Origin: Lingula anatina
Taxonomy: Eukaryota > Brachiopoda > Lingulata > Lingulida > Lingulidae
DNA length: 64,000 bases
Reading direction: 5' to 3'
Assembly: GCF_001039355.2 (NCBI RefSeq)
Contig: NW_019775439.1
Span: 126,001 to 190,000 of the forward strand
Positions 1 through 13,500 of this stretch are shown piece after piece. The notes beneath the pieces are model-generated. The model was not told the origin of the DNA. It did no database searches and saw only the letters and a list, made by a program, of their open reading frames with translations. A program made the translations under genes and the position numbers. Numbering within the stretch: position 1 is the first letter of the stretch; every line of letters starts with the position of its first letter.

Positions 1-1141
1 TTATTTTTTTTTGGAAACCAAGGTAAAAAATATATATCTCTTTCAAAATTTATTGTCATTATCAGCTAGCAATTATGAATAAATCTACCAGTAGCTGTAT
101 ACATGTACATAGTTCTTATACCTGAAATAGTATTTTAACCAAGCAATGAACACATATTGATAGGTATTTTTCGTTAAACTAAAATCAAATTTGCTAGCAC
201 AATCTGTCAGCTAAAATAGCAGGGTTGGGTTGGCATATATAATGGACAATTCTGTTTTGAAAATTTTCAGTAACTAGTACAATTACTGTTATACCAAATT
301 TAAAAAAAAAAACAAAAAAAAAGGGGAAATAAAATATATGATCAACAACGTATGAAACAAAGAATTCAAGTTGAAGATATGAGAAATCTTTGCTATCTAT
401 CATATAAAACAATATTCTTAGACCCTAAACTGTGCTTAAGAGGTTAACCACAAACCAGAATACAAATCACTGCCATTATTTTTTTAAGTTGAATAACATT
501 AAGTCAATTACATCTTAACTTAGGTGAAATACACATCTAGTAATTGAAGGTCTGGGCTTATAAAAAGGCCATGATTGTATTGATAGAGGATGTCTTAACT
601 TAAAAAATACAGCAGTGGGTCATGTAAAGCTCTAGTTTTTTAGGTATTTTAAAGTACTGCTGTACAACTGCCAATTCAGTTAAATCTTAAGGTAAATTTC
701 GCAGAATTATTTATATCTGAACAAATTATGTGACAAGTAGGGAAATAAAACCTTGTTAGGTATTTGATGGCTTTCTCTTCCAAAATGGGGAACATGATTA
801 TTATACAAGATCCTGTTTGTGTCTTTTAAAGATTTCATTTAATGCTGCAAATTTATCTGTTTTTAACTGTAATGATCTTTATAATATATTATAAAATGAC
901 TTGAAGATTGTCATATTCAGATGATCAAGATTATGGAGAAAATAGTCTCATAACATTTTTAGCATTTTTTGTCTAAACATTCCATAACTTATAGCTACTA
1001 TTTAAAATGCGTGAAAAAATTATAACTATCCATAAAACAAATGACCACGTGCACAATTTTGATTATGTGCCACTTAATGTAATAAATATATTTCATAAAT
1101 ATCAATTTTTTTTTTTGGGGGGGGAGGCTTAAACACCTTAC
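1..1141. other. MCF2L intron, no exon recognised
   Basis: AT-rich sequence downstream (minus strand) of the last visible MCF2L exon. The next family segment before the DH domain was looked for and not found. Confidence 0.6.
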
Positions 1142-1321
1142 CTTTATTTCTGGCGTGAGCACACTTTCAAAAGTCTGCCTGAACTCCCGTGGGTTGTTCA
1201 AGTTCAACTGCTTCGACAACTGGAGATAGCCACTGATTTCTTTGATGGCCACATCAACGCCATCTGGTGTCATGTCCTGCATTGCCAGCAGGTCTACGCC
1301 TGTGGTACACCATTTGTTGGC
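1142..1321 (-). CDS. MCF2L: MCF2L exon, last one in the window
   Basis: 180 nt, 60 codons, phase 0. It encodes ANKWCTTGVDLLAMQDMTPD, then GVDVAIKEISGYLQ and PREFRQTFESVLTPEIK, matching the family block WC-x-x-G-x-x-LLA...GVD-A. The donor is GTAAGG. In vertebrates a short helical segment and then the DH domain follow; neither is visible in 1-1141. Confidence 0.93.
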
Positions 1322-4300
1322 CTGGAAAATATGAAATATTTCTCACCAGTTACTCGCATCTCAAAGCAATGCTGATCTATGGAGTATACAGCAGTAATGG
1401 CATAACATCCAAATTATGTTTCTGAGAAGATAATAAGAACTAACTATTAACTGCCAGTAAAAGAAAGGGGGAAAACTGACAGCAACTGGAGACATACAGA
1501 TATTCCAGATTAGCTATTTAAATTTCTATAGGTTTATTAATATATTTTTCATCATTTTGACACTTACTAAAAAGAAGTCCAAGGAGACCCTTGCTAAAAG
1601 TGACTTCTATTAATTTCAATCCATTACCAACTTCAGCACACCAACCTTTTCCAGTCTATCATACAGATCTCTCTTCTTTCTCAGGAGTTCATTTCTTTGG
1701 CGAACAACTTCTTTGTACTGAAGACAAATTCTCTGCAGCTCCAAACACTTGGGGCGAATACTATCCACAGCGTAATGCTGGTCCTCTATCAACGCCTCAC
1801 CCTCCATTCGGAGCTGTTCTGCCCTGTGGATATCATTCTGGAAGAAAGCAGCAATAATGTCAAATGTACAGACATATAGAAGAAAATGATGACAGAGCAT
1901 AAAATGATACTACCGAGTGTTCAATGGCATTACTTCATCACCACCAATTTTCAATTATGTACTAGTACAACAATAACTTTGGACATTCAGAAATAATTTG
2001 ATTTTTGAGTGTAGATCTAGTGCCTCCTTAGCTGAGTTTTGAGATAAGAACTTTCAGAAATACAAACAATCCCATCTCTACAGTCAAATTAGATCACCAA
2101 CTGTGCCAATTTTTATTAATAATATTATAAACTTATGCTAAATTCAATAAATCTAATTCTAAATAATTATAACTGAGAAGCAGTAATATAATACTTCAGT
2201 TGTACACAAGAGTAATTTGACATAACTGCTTTGTGTTAACAGCATCTTTTACAGCTTAAAGTTTCTTTGTTTTATTGCGTGCATGTGTGTGTTTGTGCGT
2301 GCATGCATACATGCACATGAGGATATGGGCCTGAATGTTTCAGTCAACATCTCTCAAAATCTTATTTCCTTCATGAAAAAGATCCATCCATACCTTCGTA
2401 TTTTCCTCAAAATCTTTCATATCGGTGATATGGTTTTCTATTTTCAACAAGGAGTTTTCTGTTTCTAAGGCTTCTTCTTTTAATTTCTCAAGATGTCTTT
2501 CTACAACATACTGCAGCTGGAAAGAGAAAAATTCACAAAATGTCAAAATGAATGTCTTTTATTGAATTCAATGTTTCTTATAGCATATTGCCTACAGGGG
2601 ACGCCATACTTACTTGTGTTTGAAGGTAAGTGTCGTTGTAATCAAAGAGAATTGACCCCTACCTGTCTGAATTCATCTTCAAACTTCCTCAGCTGCATAC
2701 ACTGCTGAAGTTTCTTATGGTGCTGGTCCCAAAACTTGTCAAAGGCTTTCTCTGTCTCTTCCAACTGTACAAGAAGTCTGCAAGAAAATGAAATGAAATA
2801 TGTCATGAAACTTTCTTTTTTCTTTTAAATATGTTCTACTTTGACAGCGCAAAACAAGGTTTCACAAAATATATTTCTTTCATACTTGTCACCAAATCAA
2901 ACTTTTTTTACCCCATCTTTTCTTTTATCTATAAGATCTCTTCTCTACATCCATTCACTTTACATCCATTCACAAACTTTGACACCAAACATTAAAACTT
3001 ACAACTGAATAAATATGAAGATATTAATCAATATATAATATTTTCATTGTGGTGCACCAAAGCATAAACTGCTCATCTTTTTTTCCAAATCATGATTCTA
3101 CGCTTTACTCTGCCAGTGTAAGTTTTCTTGGCCTGTTTTCTCTATATTTTACTCTGCCAGTGTAATTTTTCTTGGCCTGTTTTCTCTACATTCTACTCTG
3201 CCTGTAATTTCTCCATCTTTTCTCACAGTGTGTGTGGCCAAGGTGAAAAGAAGTCCAAACTTAACCACAGAATGATCCTATCTGCTGAAATTGCACATTT
3301 AGTTGGTATTTATAGAGTTATGGTTTTCCTCATGCTATATTTATGAAATAAATAACCCTGAAATTGTCTACAATTTGCTTACTAAAATTGTTTAATTTTA
3401 TGGGAAAGCTCTATCTCTTTCCCTCTCTCGGTCTTTTACTCTTTCTTAGACTCTGTCTCTTACTCTCTCTTAGACTTTTTCTTTCTCTCTCCTCAAATTT
3501 ATAGCTGAATGGACACTGTAGAAAAAAAAAACAGCTAAGACAGCTACTGTGACCACTGCACCATGAAGGTTATTTGCCTACAAAAATGTCCTTCACGCAT
3601 GCCATGTATATGAAAAATTACTAAAACTGTAACAAAAATTTCTCTAAAAATAATAAAATAGTAAAATGCAATATTTTCAAGGAAAAAATATAAACTTATG
3701 AAGACATGCTTCCTGGCTAAAATTTTAGAAAAAATAACTAATAACTAAAATGCACTTCTTTTTGAGAAAGTTAATCGATTAAATTTATTGAAATGCAATG
3801 AGAAGTTTCACAAATTTTAAACACCTTAAATATTCCTGTATTTCATTTTTCCAGGATTAAGTTTTTTAATCTAATGTGCAGACTGAGCTGAAGGGCTATA
3901 TTAACAACTTAAAATAAACTTTTTTTCTAGAAATTTGTAAAAAAAAAATTAATTTTTATTCCAAAAATGTGAATAACTATGTATACCTCACACATTGCTT
4001 CTCAACTCAAGACTTCATGGAGATTTATGTTAAAAAAATTCACATTGTCTCTACCATGGGTTTAGTATCACATCTGTCTCTTAATTTCACTGCATGACTG
4101 TGTAATTTTATCACGAGAATTCAAGCAAAAGTACCATCAGACTATCGCTAGTTACTTTACACAAATATATACAACAGAATAATTACAAAAAAAAAAAAAA
4201 AAAAAAAAAAAAAAACATTTCTAACACAAATATTTTCAAAATCCAGAACCATTAACACATGTAACTTTTTAGCAGCTTTGTGCTGATAAAGGTTTGGTGA

Positions 4301-7300
4301 GGATACAAGCACCTGTTGCCTTATTTTAAGCTTGAAGCCATTAGAAATGCATACACAATGGGTCCCACATTCAAGAAATAAACTACAAACTGCCAGAGAG
4401 GAATCTGTGCCAAATACAAGAGTAAGAAACTAATCTACACTAGCTTTGAGTTAAAAATTTAGTAGCATCCAGCTGATACAGATCACACTTACTAGTATTT
4501 TAACAAAATAAAAAACGACATAAAAACCCCTACCATTCCGCCACTCCCCAAGGCCGCCAAAACGGAAAAGGCATCCACGAGGCCCAGCGACAACATGGCC
4601 ACTTCAACCACGAGTTATTGTTTTCCCATGGCAATGGCCCTACCATAATCACCTCCCTGATATGAAAATGATTTTACTCCAAGCCTTTGGAATTAAGCTT
4701 AATGGCAATTTGCAACCTTCTTCATGGGGCTATACAATTTAGCATGCGAGGAGTGATGTCGGGTGATGCGGCACATGATAAAGGGGGAGAGCAGCTTGTG
4801 TGGTGCTGATGTACCCTCTTGTACAGAGATCTCTTACTTTCCATTTTGGCATTTTAATCTTCTATTTCTTTTTTCTCAATTTTACATAAATTATCTAACA
4901 GGCAAAGGAAGATGCAATGCTATGGCATACATATGTAAGAAGCCAAGTACTGTATTATAATGCGTTTATCCCTTCCCTTTTTGTCAGCATTATTATACAA
5001 AAAAGATGCATCAGCTTCTAAAAGTTAAAGCTTTATAAGTTAAACTAACAAATATATTATGACACTAAGAAAAAAGTATTTGCTTGGTTTAAAAACTGTT
5101 TGCTCAAGATGGCAAAAGCAAGAGGCACCCTGAGGAGTGAAACAACTTAATCAGAAATTTTCACCTTAAATAGATGAACAAAACCCAGCAATTACTGAGG
5201 CAGGGTGGGTAGATCATAGCCCAAAGGTGCACACACTATTAAAGGTCTGAAGATGTAATGTCCGAATAGCACATAAATAAATATGTCACCTTTGGTTAAT
5301 TTCACGTGGAGATAAAACATGAGATTCCCGCCTTAAGTCCTTAGTGCATACTTTCACACAAATTTTATAATACGCTGTATAACAAGGTTGTTTACTGAAA
5401 TTGCCTTAGGAAAATATGAAAGAAAATCTTCTCTCTTCTGTCTGTTATTCAACATTTCACACACAATTCAGCAACTGTTTAACTTTTTTCTTAAATAAAT
5501 AATTAAATAATATAATATTAATAAAATAAAATAACAAAACATGAGAGAGAGAAAGAGGGAAAGTCAACCAATCTCTGGTACAATAATCAAAACACGAAAA
5601 TTTCTTCATGCATGACTGATTACCTGTAAACAGTATGATTATATTTGGGTCATTGACTCAAGTAATAGTTAACTGCTCTTATCAATCATGTCAGATCGCC
5701 ATTTTGATTACTTGGTCCATCTGTTAATTGTAAAATCACAAAAACTCATTTCGGTTTGGCACAAATAAAGTGGCCAAATATCAGTCAACCTATGTATCAT
5801 ATTTGTCATTTGATCTTGTTAACTGAGCCTAAATATACTATATGGGAGATATAGACTGAGGCTTTTAGCAAGGCAGATGCATTTCAAATTCAATATCAAT
5901 TCTAATCACTACAATATAGATGTATTCTGATTACTATTATATTTCCGAGGCATTCTGTATGTTTAAATAAAGTTACAGTAAATCCTTACATATATGAATT
6001 TGCATCATTTCAACACCTCAGGCGATGCTAACGCCATCATAATAAATAAAAGAGTCAAGGTTGTTACATTTGAAGTCTTTGGCAAGATAATTACCCTTCC
6101 TGGGGTCATACATGAACAAATTGGTCCTTATCCTCTTCTGTTTTACCATTTACCACTTGGATTTTTTCCTGCTAAATTCCCCCCTGAGTGTAATTTTCTT
6201 TCTATTGCCAGTAGCCTCCCCCTGCTGGTGCCTTTTCTACAACATGGTGAAGTTTCTTATATAAGGACACATGCAAGGATGCTTGCCAGAAGGGCTTCGT
6301 ACTGATACCACATGGGAGTCTACCATCAAATCACATGACAACAAAGCACTGTAACTGTTACAGTAGAGTAAGGTGTCATATTCTGATGAGTTCAAAACTG
6401 TTTTCTAGCTACTATATCATTATAAAACCGAAACAATATGTCACCAGCTTTAAGTTACTGTGGTAACATGCACATTAATATATAGATGCATTGCATACAT
6501 TAAATTGTCACACTGAAAGTAAGGGGGATCCACTCCCAATCCTATCTCTCTTTCTCAGAAAAAAAAAGATGAAAATTGACATTACCCTGATATTCTGCAT
6601 AATCTATTATAGATTTCATTGAGTTCTAACAATGGAACTGTCTTCATTTTTCAATTTTTCAAACAATTTTTATGTAAAATGTTTACCACATTCTATAATA
6701 TGGGAACCCTGGTCAAGCTACAGTAATAGGTAACTTTAAAATTATAAATAATAGTCTAAAGCCTAAACTATTTGCAAGTCATCTCCTCACAGAAAATACT
6801 TTGATAACTACAGAAATATATTTTTACCACTTCTATATTTGAAGGGTAGATCTTGACTAATATTTTCCCATTTTTACCCACCTTATGCAAGTATTCTTGA
6901 AAAATCTAAGCTACATTCAAAATAATACAAAATCCACCAATCACTAAAAGTACTACATACAGTTATGATGTGAAGTGAATCCTCATCTAGTTTAACTGAA
7001 CTCCAATTATATCATATCTTAAGCCTTCTTCTTGGACAGAATATCTAACTAAATCTAGGCAAGCACACCTAAATCTGCTGGCACTGCGGTATAACAGGAC
7101 AAATACTGCTTTCAGAAATTCTACTGGCGTTGCAGTTTAGCAGGACATATACTAACTGCTTTCAGAAACAGAACCACAACAACAAAAATCTTTTAACCCA
7201 TTGCAAATATTCAAACCATAATCCACAGTATATACAATTTCATTCAGTATATAGTACCAACCTTCATTTTTCCCCATTATCCAGCTTTTTAAATGCATGT

Positions 7301-10300
7301 TCACTCCATTGCTACATAGCGGCTATTCTAACTTGCTACTATTATAGGCCACTGTGGTCATTAAGTTGAGTACACTCCAGGCACATTCACAGTCTAGCTA
7401 AGTTGACTTTACTTAGGTGCCTTGATGGCCTGTAAGCCTGTATGATCACAATGCCTAATCATAATAAGCCAATCTAATCCATCTGCTGTCCCACACACAC
7501 TCCTAGTCACTGAGATGAAAAAATGGTCACATCATGTCATCACAAGATCCGTTGAGGTTGTGCAGTCCATACTAAAGGCCTCGCAGCTAGACTGCAAACA
7601 CGTCTCAGAACATGTGTATTCTGCTTACAGATACAACACATGAAAGATAATGCGGGCCTTGAAGTAAATAATTGATAACTATAGCATTATCTGACTCATC
7701 CATCCATCACTTGATCAATATTTATCAAATCTACATCTACACCTGTTATTCCAAAGTCAAAATGCAAAAGATCTACCAATTCCCATTTTTTACAATATTT
7801 TTAATGCATAAGATGAATTATTTAGTCTCACTTTGTTTTTGATACAACTGTAACGTTACCATTTATAGCACAGGGAAACGTATGACTATTAAAGGTAAAA
7901 AGGAGTCAATGTTTCATATTATACTCAATTAAATGTGAAAGATTTAGCTATTGTTAATGGAATTAAAGAAAGTCCCAAGATGCCTCGATATAATATGAGA
8001 ATAATTATAATTATTATACACTAGGTACATCAAGGCACTCAAGAAAGCTATATTATCCAGCATCAAACTTTAGCTATTAGTAAGTGTTTTTATATACCAG
8101 CATTCATGGCCCCCAACGGTGAAAACCTCTCACAACCACCAAGTCATATTCATGAATGCTTAAAAACTCTTACATAAAGCAGACACATGCCAATACACGT
8201 GTATGGTACAAACACATGTATACGCACACAACTGTACGCATGCATCCATAATTCCTTGCCTTGAGTTATATTCTCTACTGCACTCATATAAATTTAAGAC
8301 TAGTTTCTTGGCTATCTTTCACATATTAATACACTGACTTCTTATAATTAACAAATGTCACATGTGTATCCCACTCTCAATCATATTCATAAAATACCTA
8401 ACATGCAAATATACATAATGTGCGTAATACGTATGTATGTGACAGTACATACCATTTAATACACGCACACATATGTGCACACACACATGCGCACACACAC
8501 ACACTACGCAATAAATTACCTTTCCACTGCAGTCACATGCACCACTTTTGACACACTTAGCACCATTTCTGCCTGTCCACTTTCCAGCTCTGGCTCACGA
8601 ATACAACTGAGCAATGTTTCTCCATGCTCTACGACGCTTTTCAACTCCTCCTTCACCTCCATACGCTCTAGGCCGTGATCTCGGAGAAGGGCCTCTGTCC
8701 CCGCGACATCATTGGGGAGCTCAGTTTCGCTGAGGCGTTCTGTGCATTGCTGTAGCTGACCTGAGACATGGTGGGTGTTAGCAGAGAATTTTTCTATGGC
8801 CTGGAAAATTAGCAAAATATGCAGGATATACCACAAACATAAGGGTGTATTCCCACAGATTTAGATCGATCCAGAGATTAAGATTTAGATCGACCTAACT
8901 CCCTGGGGGTTCACGCTAAATTGCAGTCAGCCGAGCGCGCACCATAGTTAATTACCCCCTTACAGCTTTCAGTAGGCGGGACAGACGCTTAAGCCGCCAA
9001 AGCTGACAGTAATCTAGTGAGACTCCCCACAGGGATAGATCGATCTAAAATCTATGGAAATGGGGTCTAAGAGTATTTTTTTTTGTGATGTTTAACCATT
9101 TATTATCCTAACAATAAATACTGATACCTATTTATTTTTCATTTCTCTCTTTTAATTATGTGTCTTTTATTAATTATCACTTGCTTACTTTTCATTTCAT
9201 CAAGTCACTAAAAAGAGAAACAAAAACAACCAGGATTTCTATTTGGGTTTTTCATGGAAAACAAAGCCACGGTGAACAAAAGGGGGCAGCACACAAGTCC
9301 ATGCCTTCTCATCTCCTGCCATACTTACGGCTCTCTGCTGTATCCACTCGGCGTGATCGTAGGCTATGAGGCCCCCCAGGTCCTGTGTTAACTGGTCCCT
9401 ATCTATGTGACTGTACAACTCCTGGACATTATTGCACATTATAACCTGAAATACAGCGAGCATACATGTATGAGAATTGAGCTTTATGGTGGTTGGGCTT
9501 ATGCTAAAATATTTGATTAATGTATATACTTTATCTTCTCCCCCCCCCCCAACCTCCCAATTAATTCCAATTTGAAAATGGCATAACCTAACAGATGAAA
9601 TTTTGATTCAGACTTGTCCCTCTTTAATCAAAATTGTCCCAAAAAGGACATTTCTTCCCCCCCCCCCAACACAAACGTGCGCATGCGTGCACGTGCACAC
9701 ACACACACACACACACACATGCCAGGAATCACTTTATAATCATGAATCAGATGCCACCATCAGACAAGTTTTCAAACAAATTTACCAACAAGTATGATGT
9801 CCAGAAAATGTCACTTATGACCACACTGTCCAAAAAGCCAAAATAAATTTGCATTTTGCTTGAAAACTGTCGATTATGTTTTCTCTTTATTGTATTTCTC
9901 TGTGTATGTATAGGCCTGCTAACCTCAAATTTACAATCTTCTTTCACAGACTTGTAACCAATGTCGGAGATGTGTTTCTGGAAGAAGCCAGCAGGCTTGA
10001 CTATATATGCTACTTGGATAAGAGCTGGGAAGAATGTCTGCAAGAGAAGAAAAAAGGTCTGAAATATCATATAATAAATACCAGAAATCATACATGGCAT
10101 TAGCTCTGATAAAAAATTAGTCAAATTTCTTGTTCAAATTTTCTATTGTAGGAAAATGTGTCAGAGTTATGTGAGGATTCAAATAAGGCAATGTAAATAG
10201 CAATAGTTATTGTCACAAATACCGATGAAAATCTGACCTCACATCTATTCAAGATAAATGATAATTCACGTTATAAGGTGATGAATTATGTAATACATAC

Positions 10301-10512
10301 ATACAACTATGGCCAACAAGGCGTAAAAGCAGAGTTACTGAACAACATCATCAACAAGACCGTTGAACTCACAGATATCCTGAGCAGGATGGTTTTCACA
10401 GAGCTCCATTTGTCATTGCGTCTGTCTATGACCACCACAAAGCCAAGATCTATGTCCCTCAAGCTGAAAATAGAAACCAGGAAATAAATAAATAAATAAA
10501 TTAATAAAAAAA

Positions 10513-10555
<43 letters not shown>

Positions 10556-13500
10556 AGCTCTTCATTTAAAAGATTTGCCCTGAAGTCAAAAGTTCTCCAT
10601 TACCACACCAGGTGGCAGCACCCTGCAGTGTGACACTGGATATCCCCTTCCACAATACCAGAGTTATATACATACATGACAATTGAATTAATACTTAACA
10701 AACTTCTAAGATTATCAAATAATCATGTTAAAATAATGGTTTTGTCAAATCTGCATCCTAACTGCAATTTCCTGATTGCCTATAAACACATTTCAGAACA
10801 ATATAATAAGATAAGCAACAACATCTAACAAACTACAAGTTTCAGAATCATGTTGCAACAGTGTCCTAGGCTACATGTAATATTATATTAATCATTTTAT
10901 TGCACTCATGTAAAATTCTGATCTACTTGTTACAATTTTTTAGAAAAATAATCATTTCAAAAATATTATTATTATTATTATATAAACACAGAGAACAAGG
11001 ACCCACACTGTCACCAACATTAAACTTAGGCTTCATTCACATGCAATGTCTATTTTCTATTTGCGGTATGTCTTATGATCACGGTCTGTGCCCTGAATAT
11101 CCCGTGGCGTAATTACTGGCAGCGCGAGCCAGTTACTATAAGTTACTATAAGTAACTGGCTCGCGCTGCCAGTAATTATGCGGCGGGATATTCAGGGCAC
11201 AGACCGTGATCATNATAGCACGAATAGAAAATAGATTTTTAGAAAATAGACATTCCATGTGAACGAAGCCTAATACATATACCTGTAGCTTAGAAAAAAT
11301 ATGGAACATTACAGAGATATGCCTAAAAAGACACAAAAGTAGTAGACAAATAGCACTACACGTTTACACTTTAGCACAGACGATAAGACAGATAAATGGA
11401 TGGCACTAGTTACACTTATGAAATGATGAAAAGACAGACAAAAAGCTATTACATATCAGAATATTCCAGTCAAAACTACTGGCACATTTACAATGCAAGA
11501 GAAATGAAGAAAACACAATGCTATCATATCTAATGACTATGAATGTCGTTAAAGCACGGATACACATTTATATAATATGATCGACTGCCATTAGGTGAGA
11601 ATGGAAAACATTACAGCTACACATAACAGGATTAGAGTGAAGCTCAATAAAAAGAGATGCATGGAAATACTACACATTAATGAACATACAGCAGGTGCCG
11701 TTGTCCAGAAAGATTTACATCTATGATCAAATATAAAATCTCTAAAATATTTATATTTTTAAAAATGTATCTATCATCGCCATTCACACAAACAGGGATG
11801 TATTAAATTACTGAAGGACCTGTAGTAATTTGTTATAAAGGAGAACATGTACGGAGCTGTACTTCAGGGTCTTGTTCAGGGACCCATGGCACATTATATA
11901 GTCTAAGATGTATAAAAGAGCCCAAAATGAAAGGTCTCTACTAATATGTATCTTTAATTTTATACAAGTACCAAAATGTGGGGCTCTTTAACAGGAATGT
12001 CAAAAAGTTCCTGAAACACACATACCGATACCTATAGTAAAAAGACCCTAGTAATGGGTCCTTATATACCAAGCCCTAGTGAAGGGCATGCAGCGTTTAT
12101 CATAAATTTAAAGGGCCTCGAGTGTGCAGCTAAAACACAGGTTCCTAGGACATGGTTGATAAAATTTGTTTCTTTTTTGCTGAAATTCTAATCCATAACT
12201 GCATACAGACACACAAACACATTGATTAACAATAGGAGGGGGGAGAAACATCTACTGTAACAGCCAGTACCTCAACCCCTTATTCTCCTTTCCTGGGGTA
12301 ACATCACGAATGTCGCTGCAGAAAATGCGGTAGATAAGTCAATGTTACTTATAGTTAATGTGTTTAAATAGCAACATCTATAAGTATATAAATATAAATA
12401 TAAATGTTTATACCAGTACTTGTATTCATTTGTCTATCTGTCAATATATAATGTTAATATATATACTAAACTATAGCATTGATCATTTACAATGCTTCTT
12501 TTAAATGGCTTCCAAATTCACAATGGTTGTAGGTTAGTAGTTACGTACTATTAGTACTAATTCAAATGCCGATATGCTCTAAATTATTCAACCAGTGAGC
12601 AAAAGTGTCAGGATAAAATGTGAAGCTCTTAACAATTCTGATTATTACTTTTAAAAAAATTCCAAACAATTACCTTATTTCAATTACACATTTTAAAATT
12701 ACTGGTACATAATCAATTTTAGTCACTTGTAATTTATATTCCTTAAATTTTTAATTTCAAAACTTTTCAACAATCTTTCACGACAACTTACTACTAATAT
12801 ATAAATAATTCAAATGAGCCATGACACATTGTTATCTGTTCCTAGAGGTTCTAATTGCAAAAAAAAAAAAAAAAAATTCATTACCTATGTCAATTTACGT
12901 AATGAGGGATTACTGTACAACGTGCAAGAGTGCCTTTAATTTATAAAATGAAAAGGAGAAGTTTAATTCTCTTACGATGGTATACTGCACAGGTATGTCA
13001 CTACATCCTGGTACTGTTGTTCCGTGACTTCCGAGTTGTGAGGATTGTCTGGCAGCGACATAATTGGACAGCCATCCCTTGACCTGCCACCTGGTGGTGA
13101 GAAATATCATTAATAAATGTCAGACTTTATAAATTTACTCAATTCTGATTTTCTGTTGTTCTTATTTCAATTATTATTGATTGACTAATGGTATACAGGA
13201 ACACAACACATTACAGTAATTTAGTCACCACAATGTTGAGGACATTCAAGGATTTCTCTCTGATTGAGGAATCCCTTAATGCCAATTAATCATACTGCAT
13301 TCAGCGCATTATCAATGAATTATTAATTAACAACAAGACTGGAAGATTCAATCTCAATCTGCTTAATTAATCAATTAGATATAGACATATTAACTGCAGT
13401 GCTTGGGAGAGAGCTCTGGGTCAACTATATGTGTAATTTTACTTTGTGACTGTTATAATATAATTGTTTTTATTAATTTGAGATTCTGAAAGAGCCCCTG

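Larger units (their letters stand above)
2778..8519 (-). other. 5.7-kb MCF2L intron
   Basis: Both ends are fixed by phase-matched exons. It contains two short tandem duplications, a poly-A run at 4187-4215 and a GC-richer patch at 4530-4640 of unknown nature. No further exon was recognised. Confidence 0.75.

Noticed and set aside
4530-4640. GC-richer patch as a possible MCF2L exon
   Set aside because: Neither strand gives a phase-compatible open segment bounded by splice sites between the exons at 8520 and 2777.
5994-6305. 103-codon open frame in the large MCF2L intron
   Set aside because: No homology, no splice sites in keeping, and composition like the surrounding intron.
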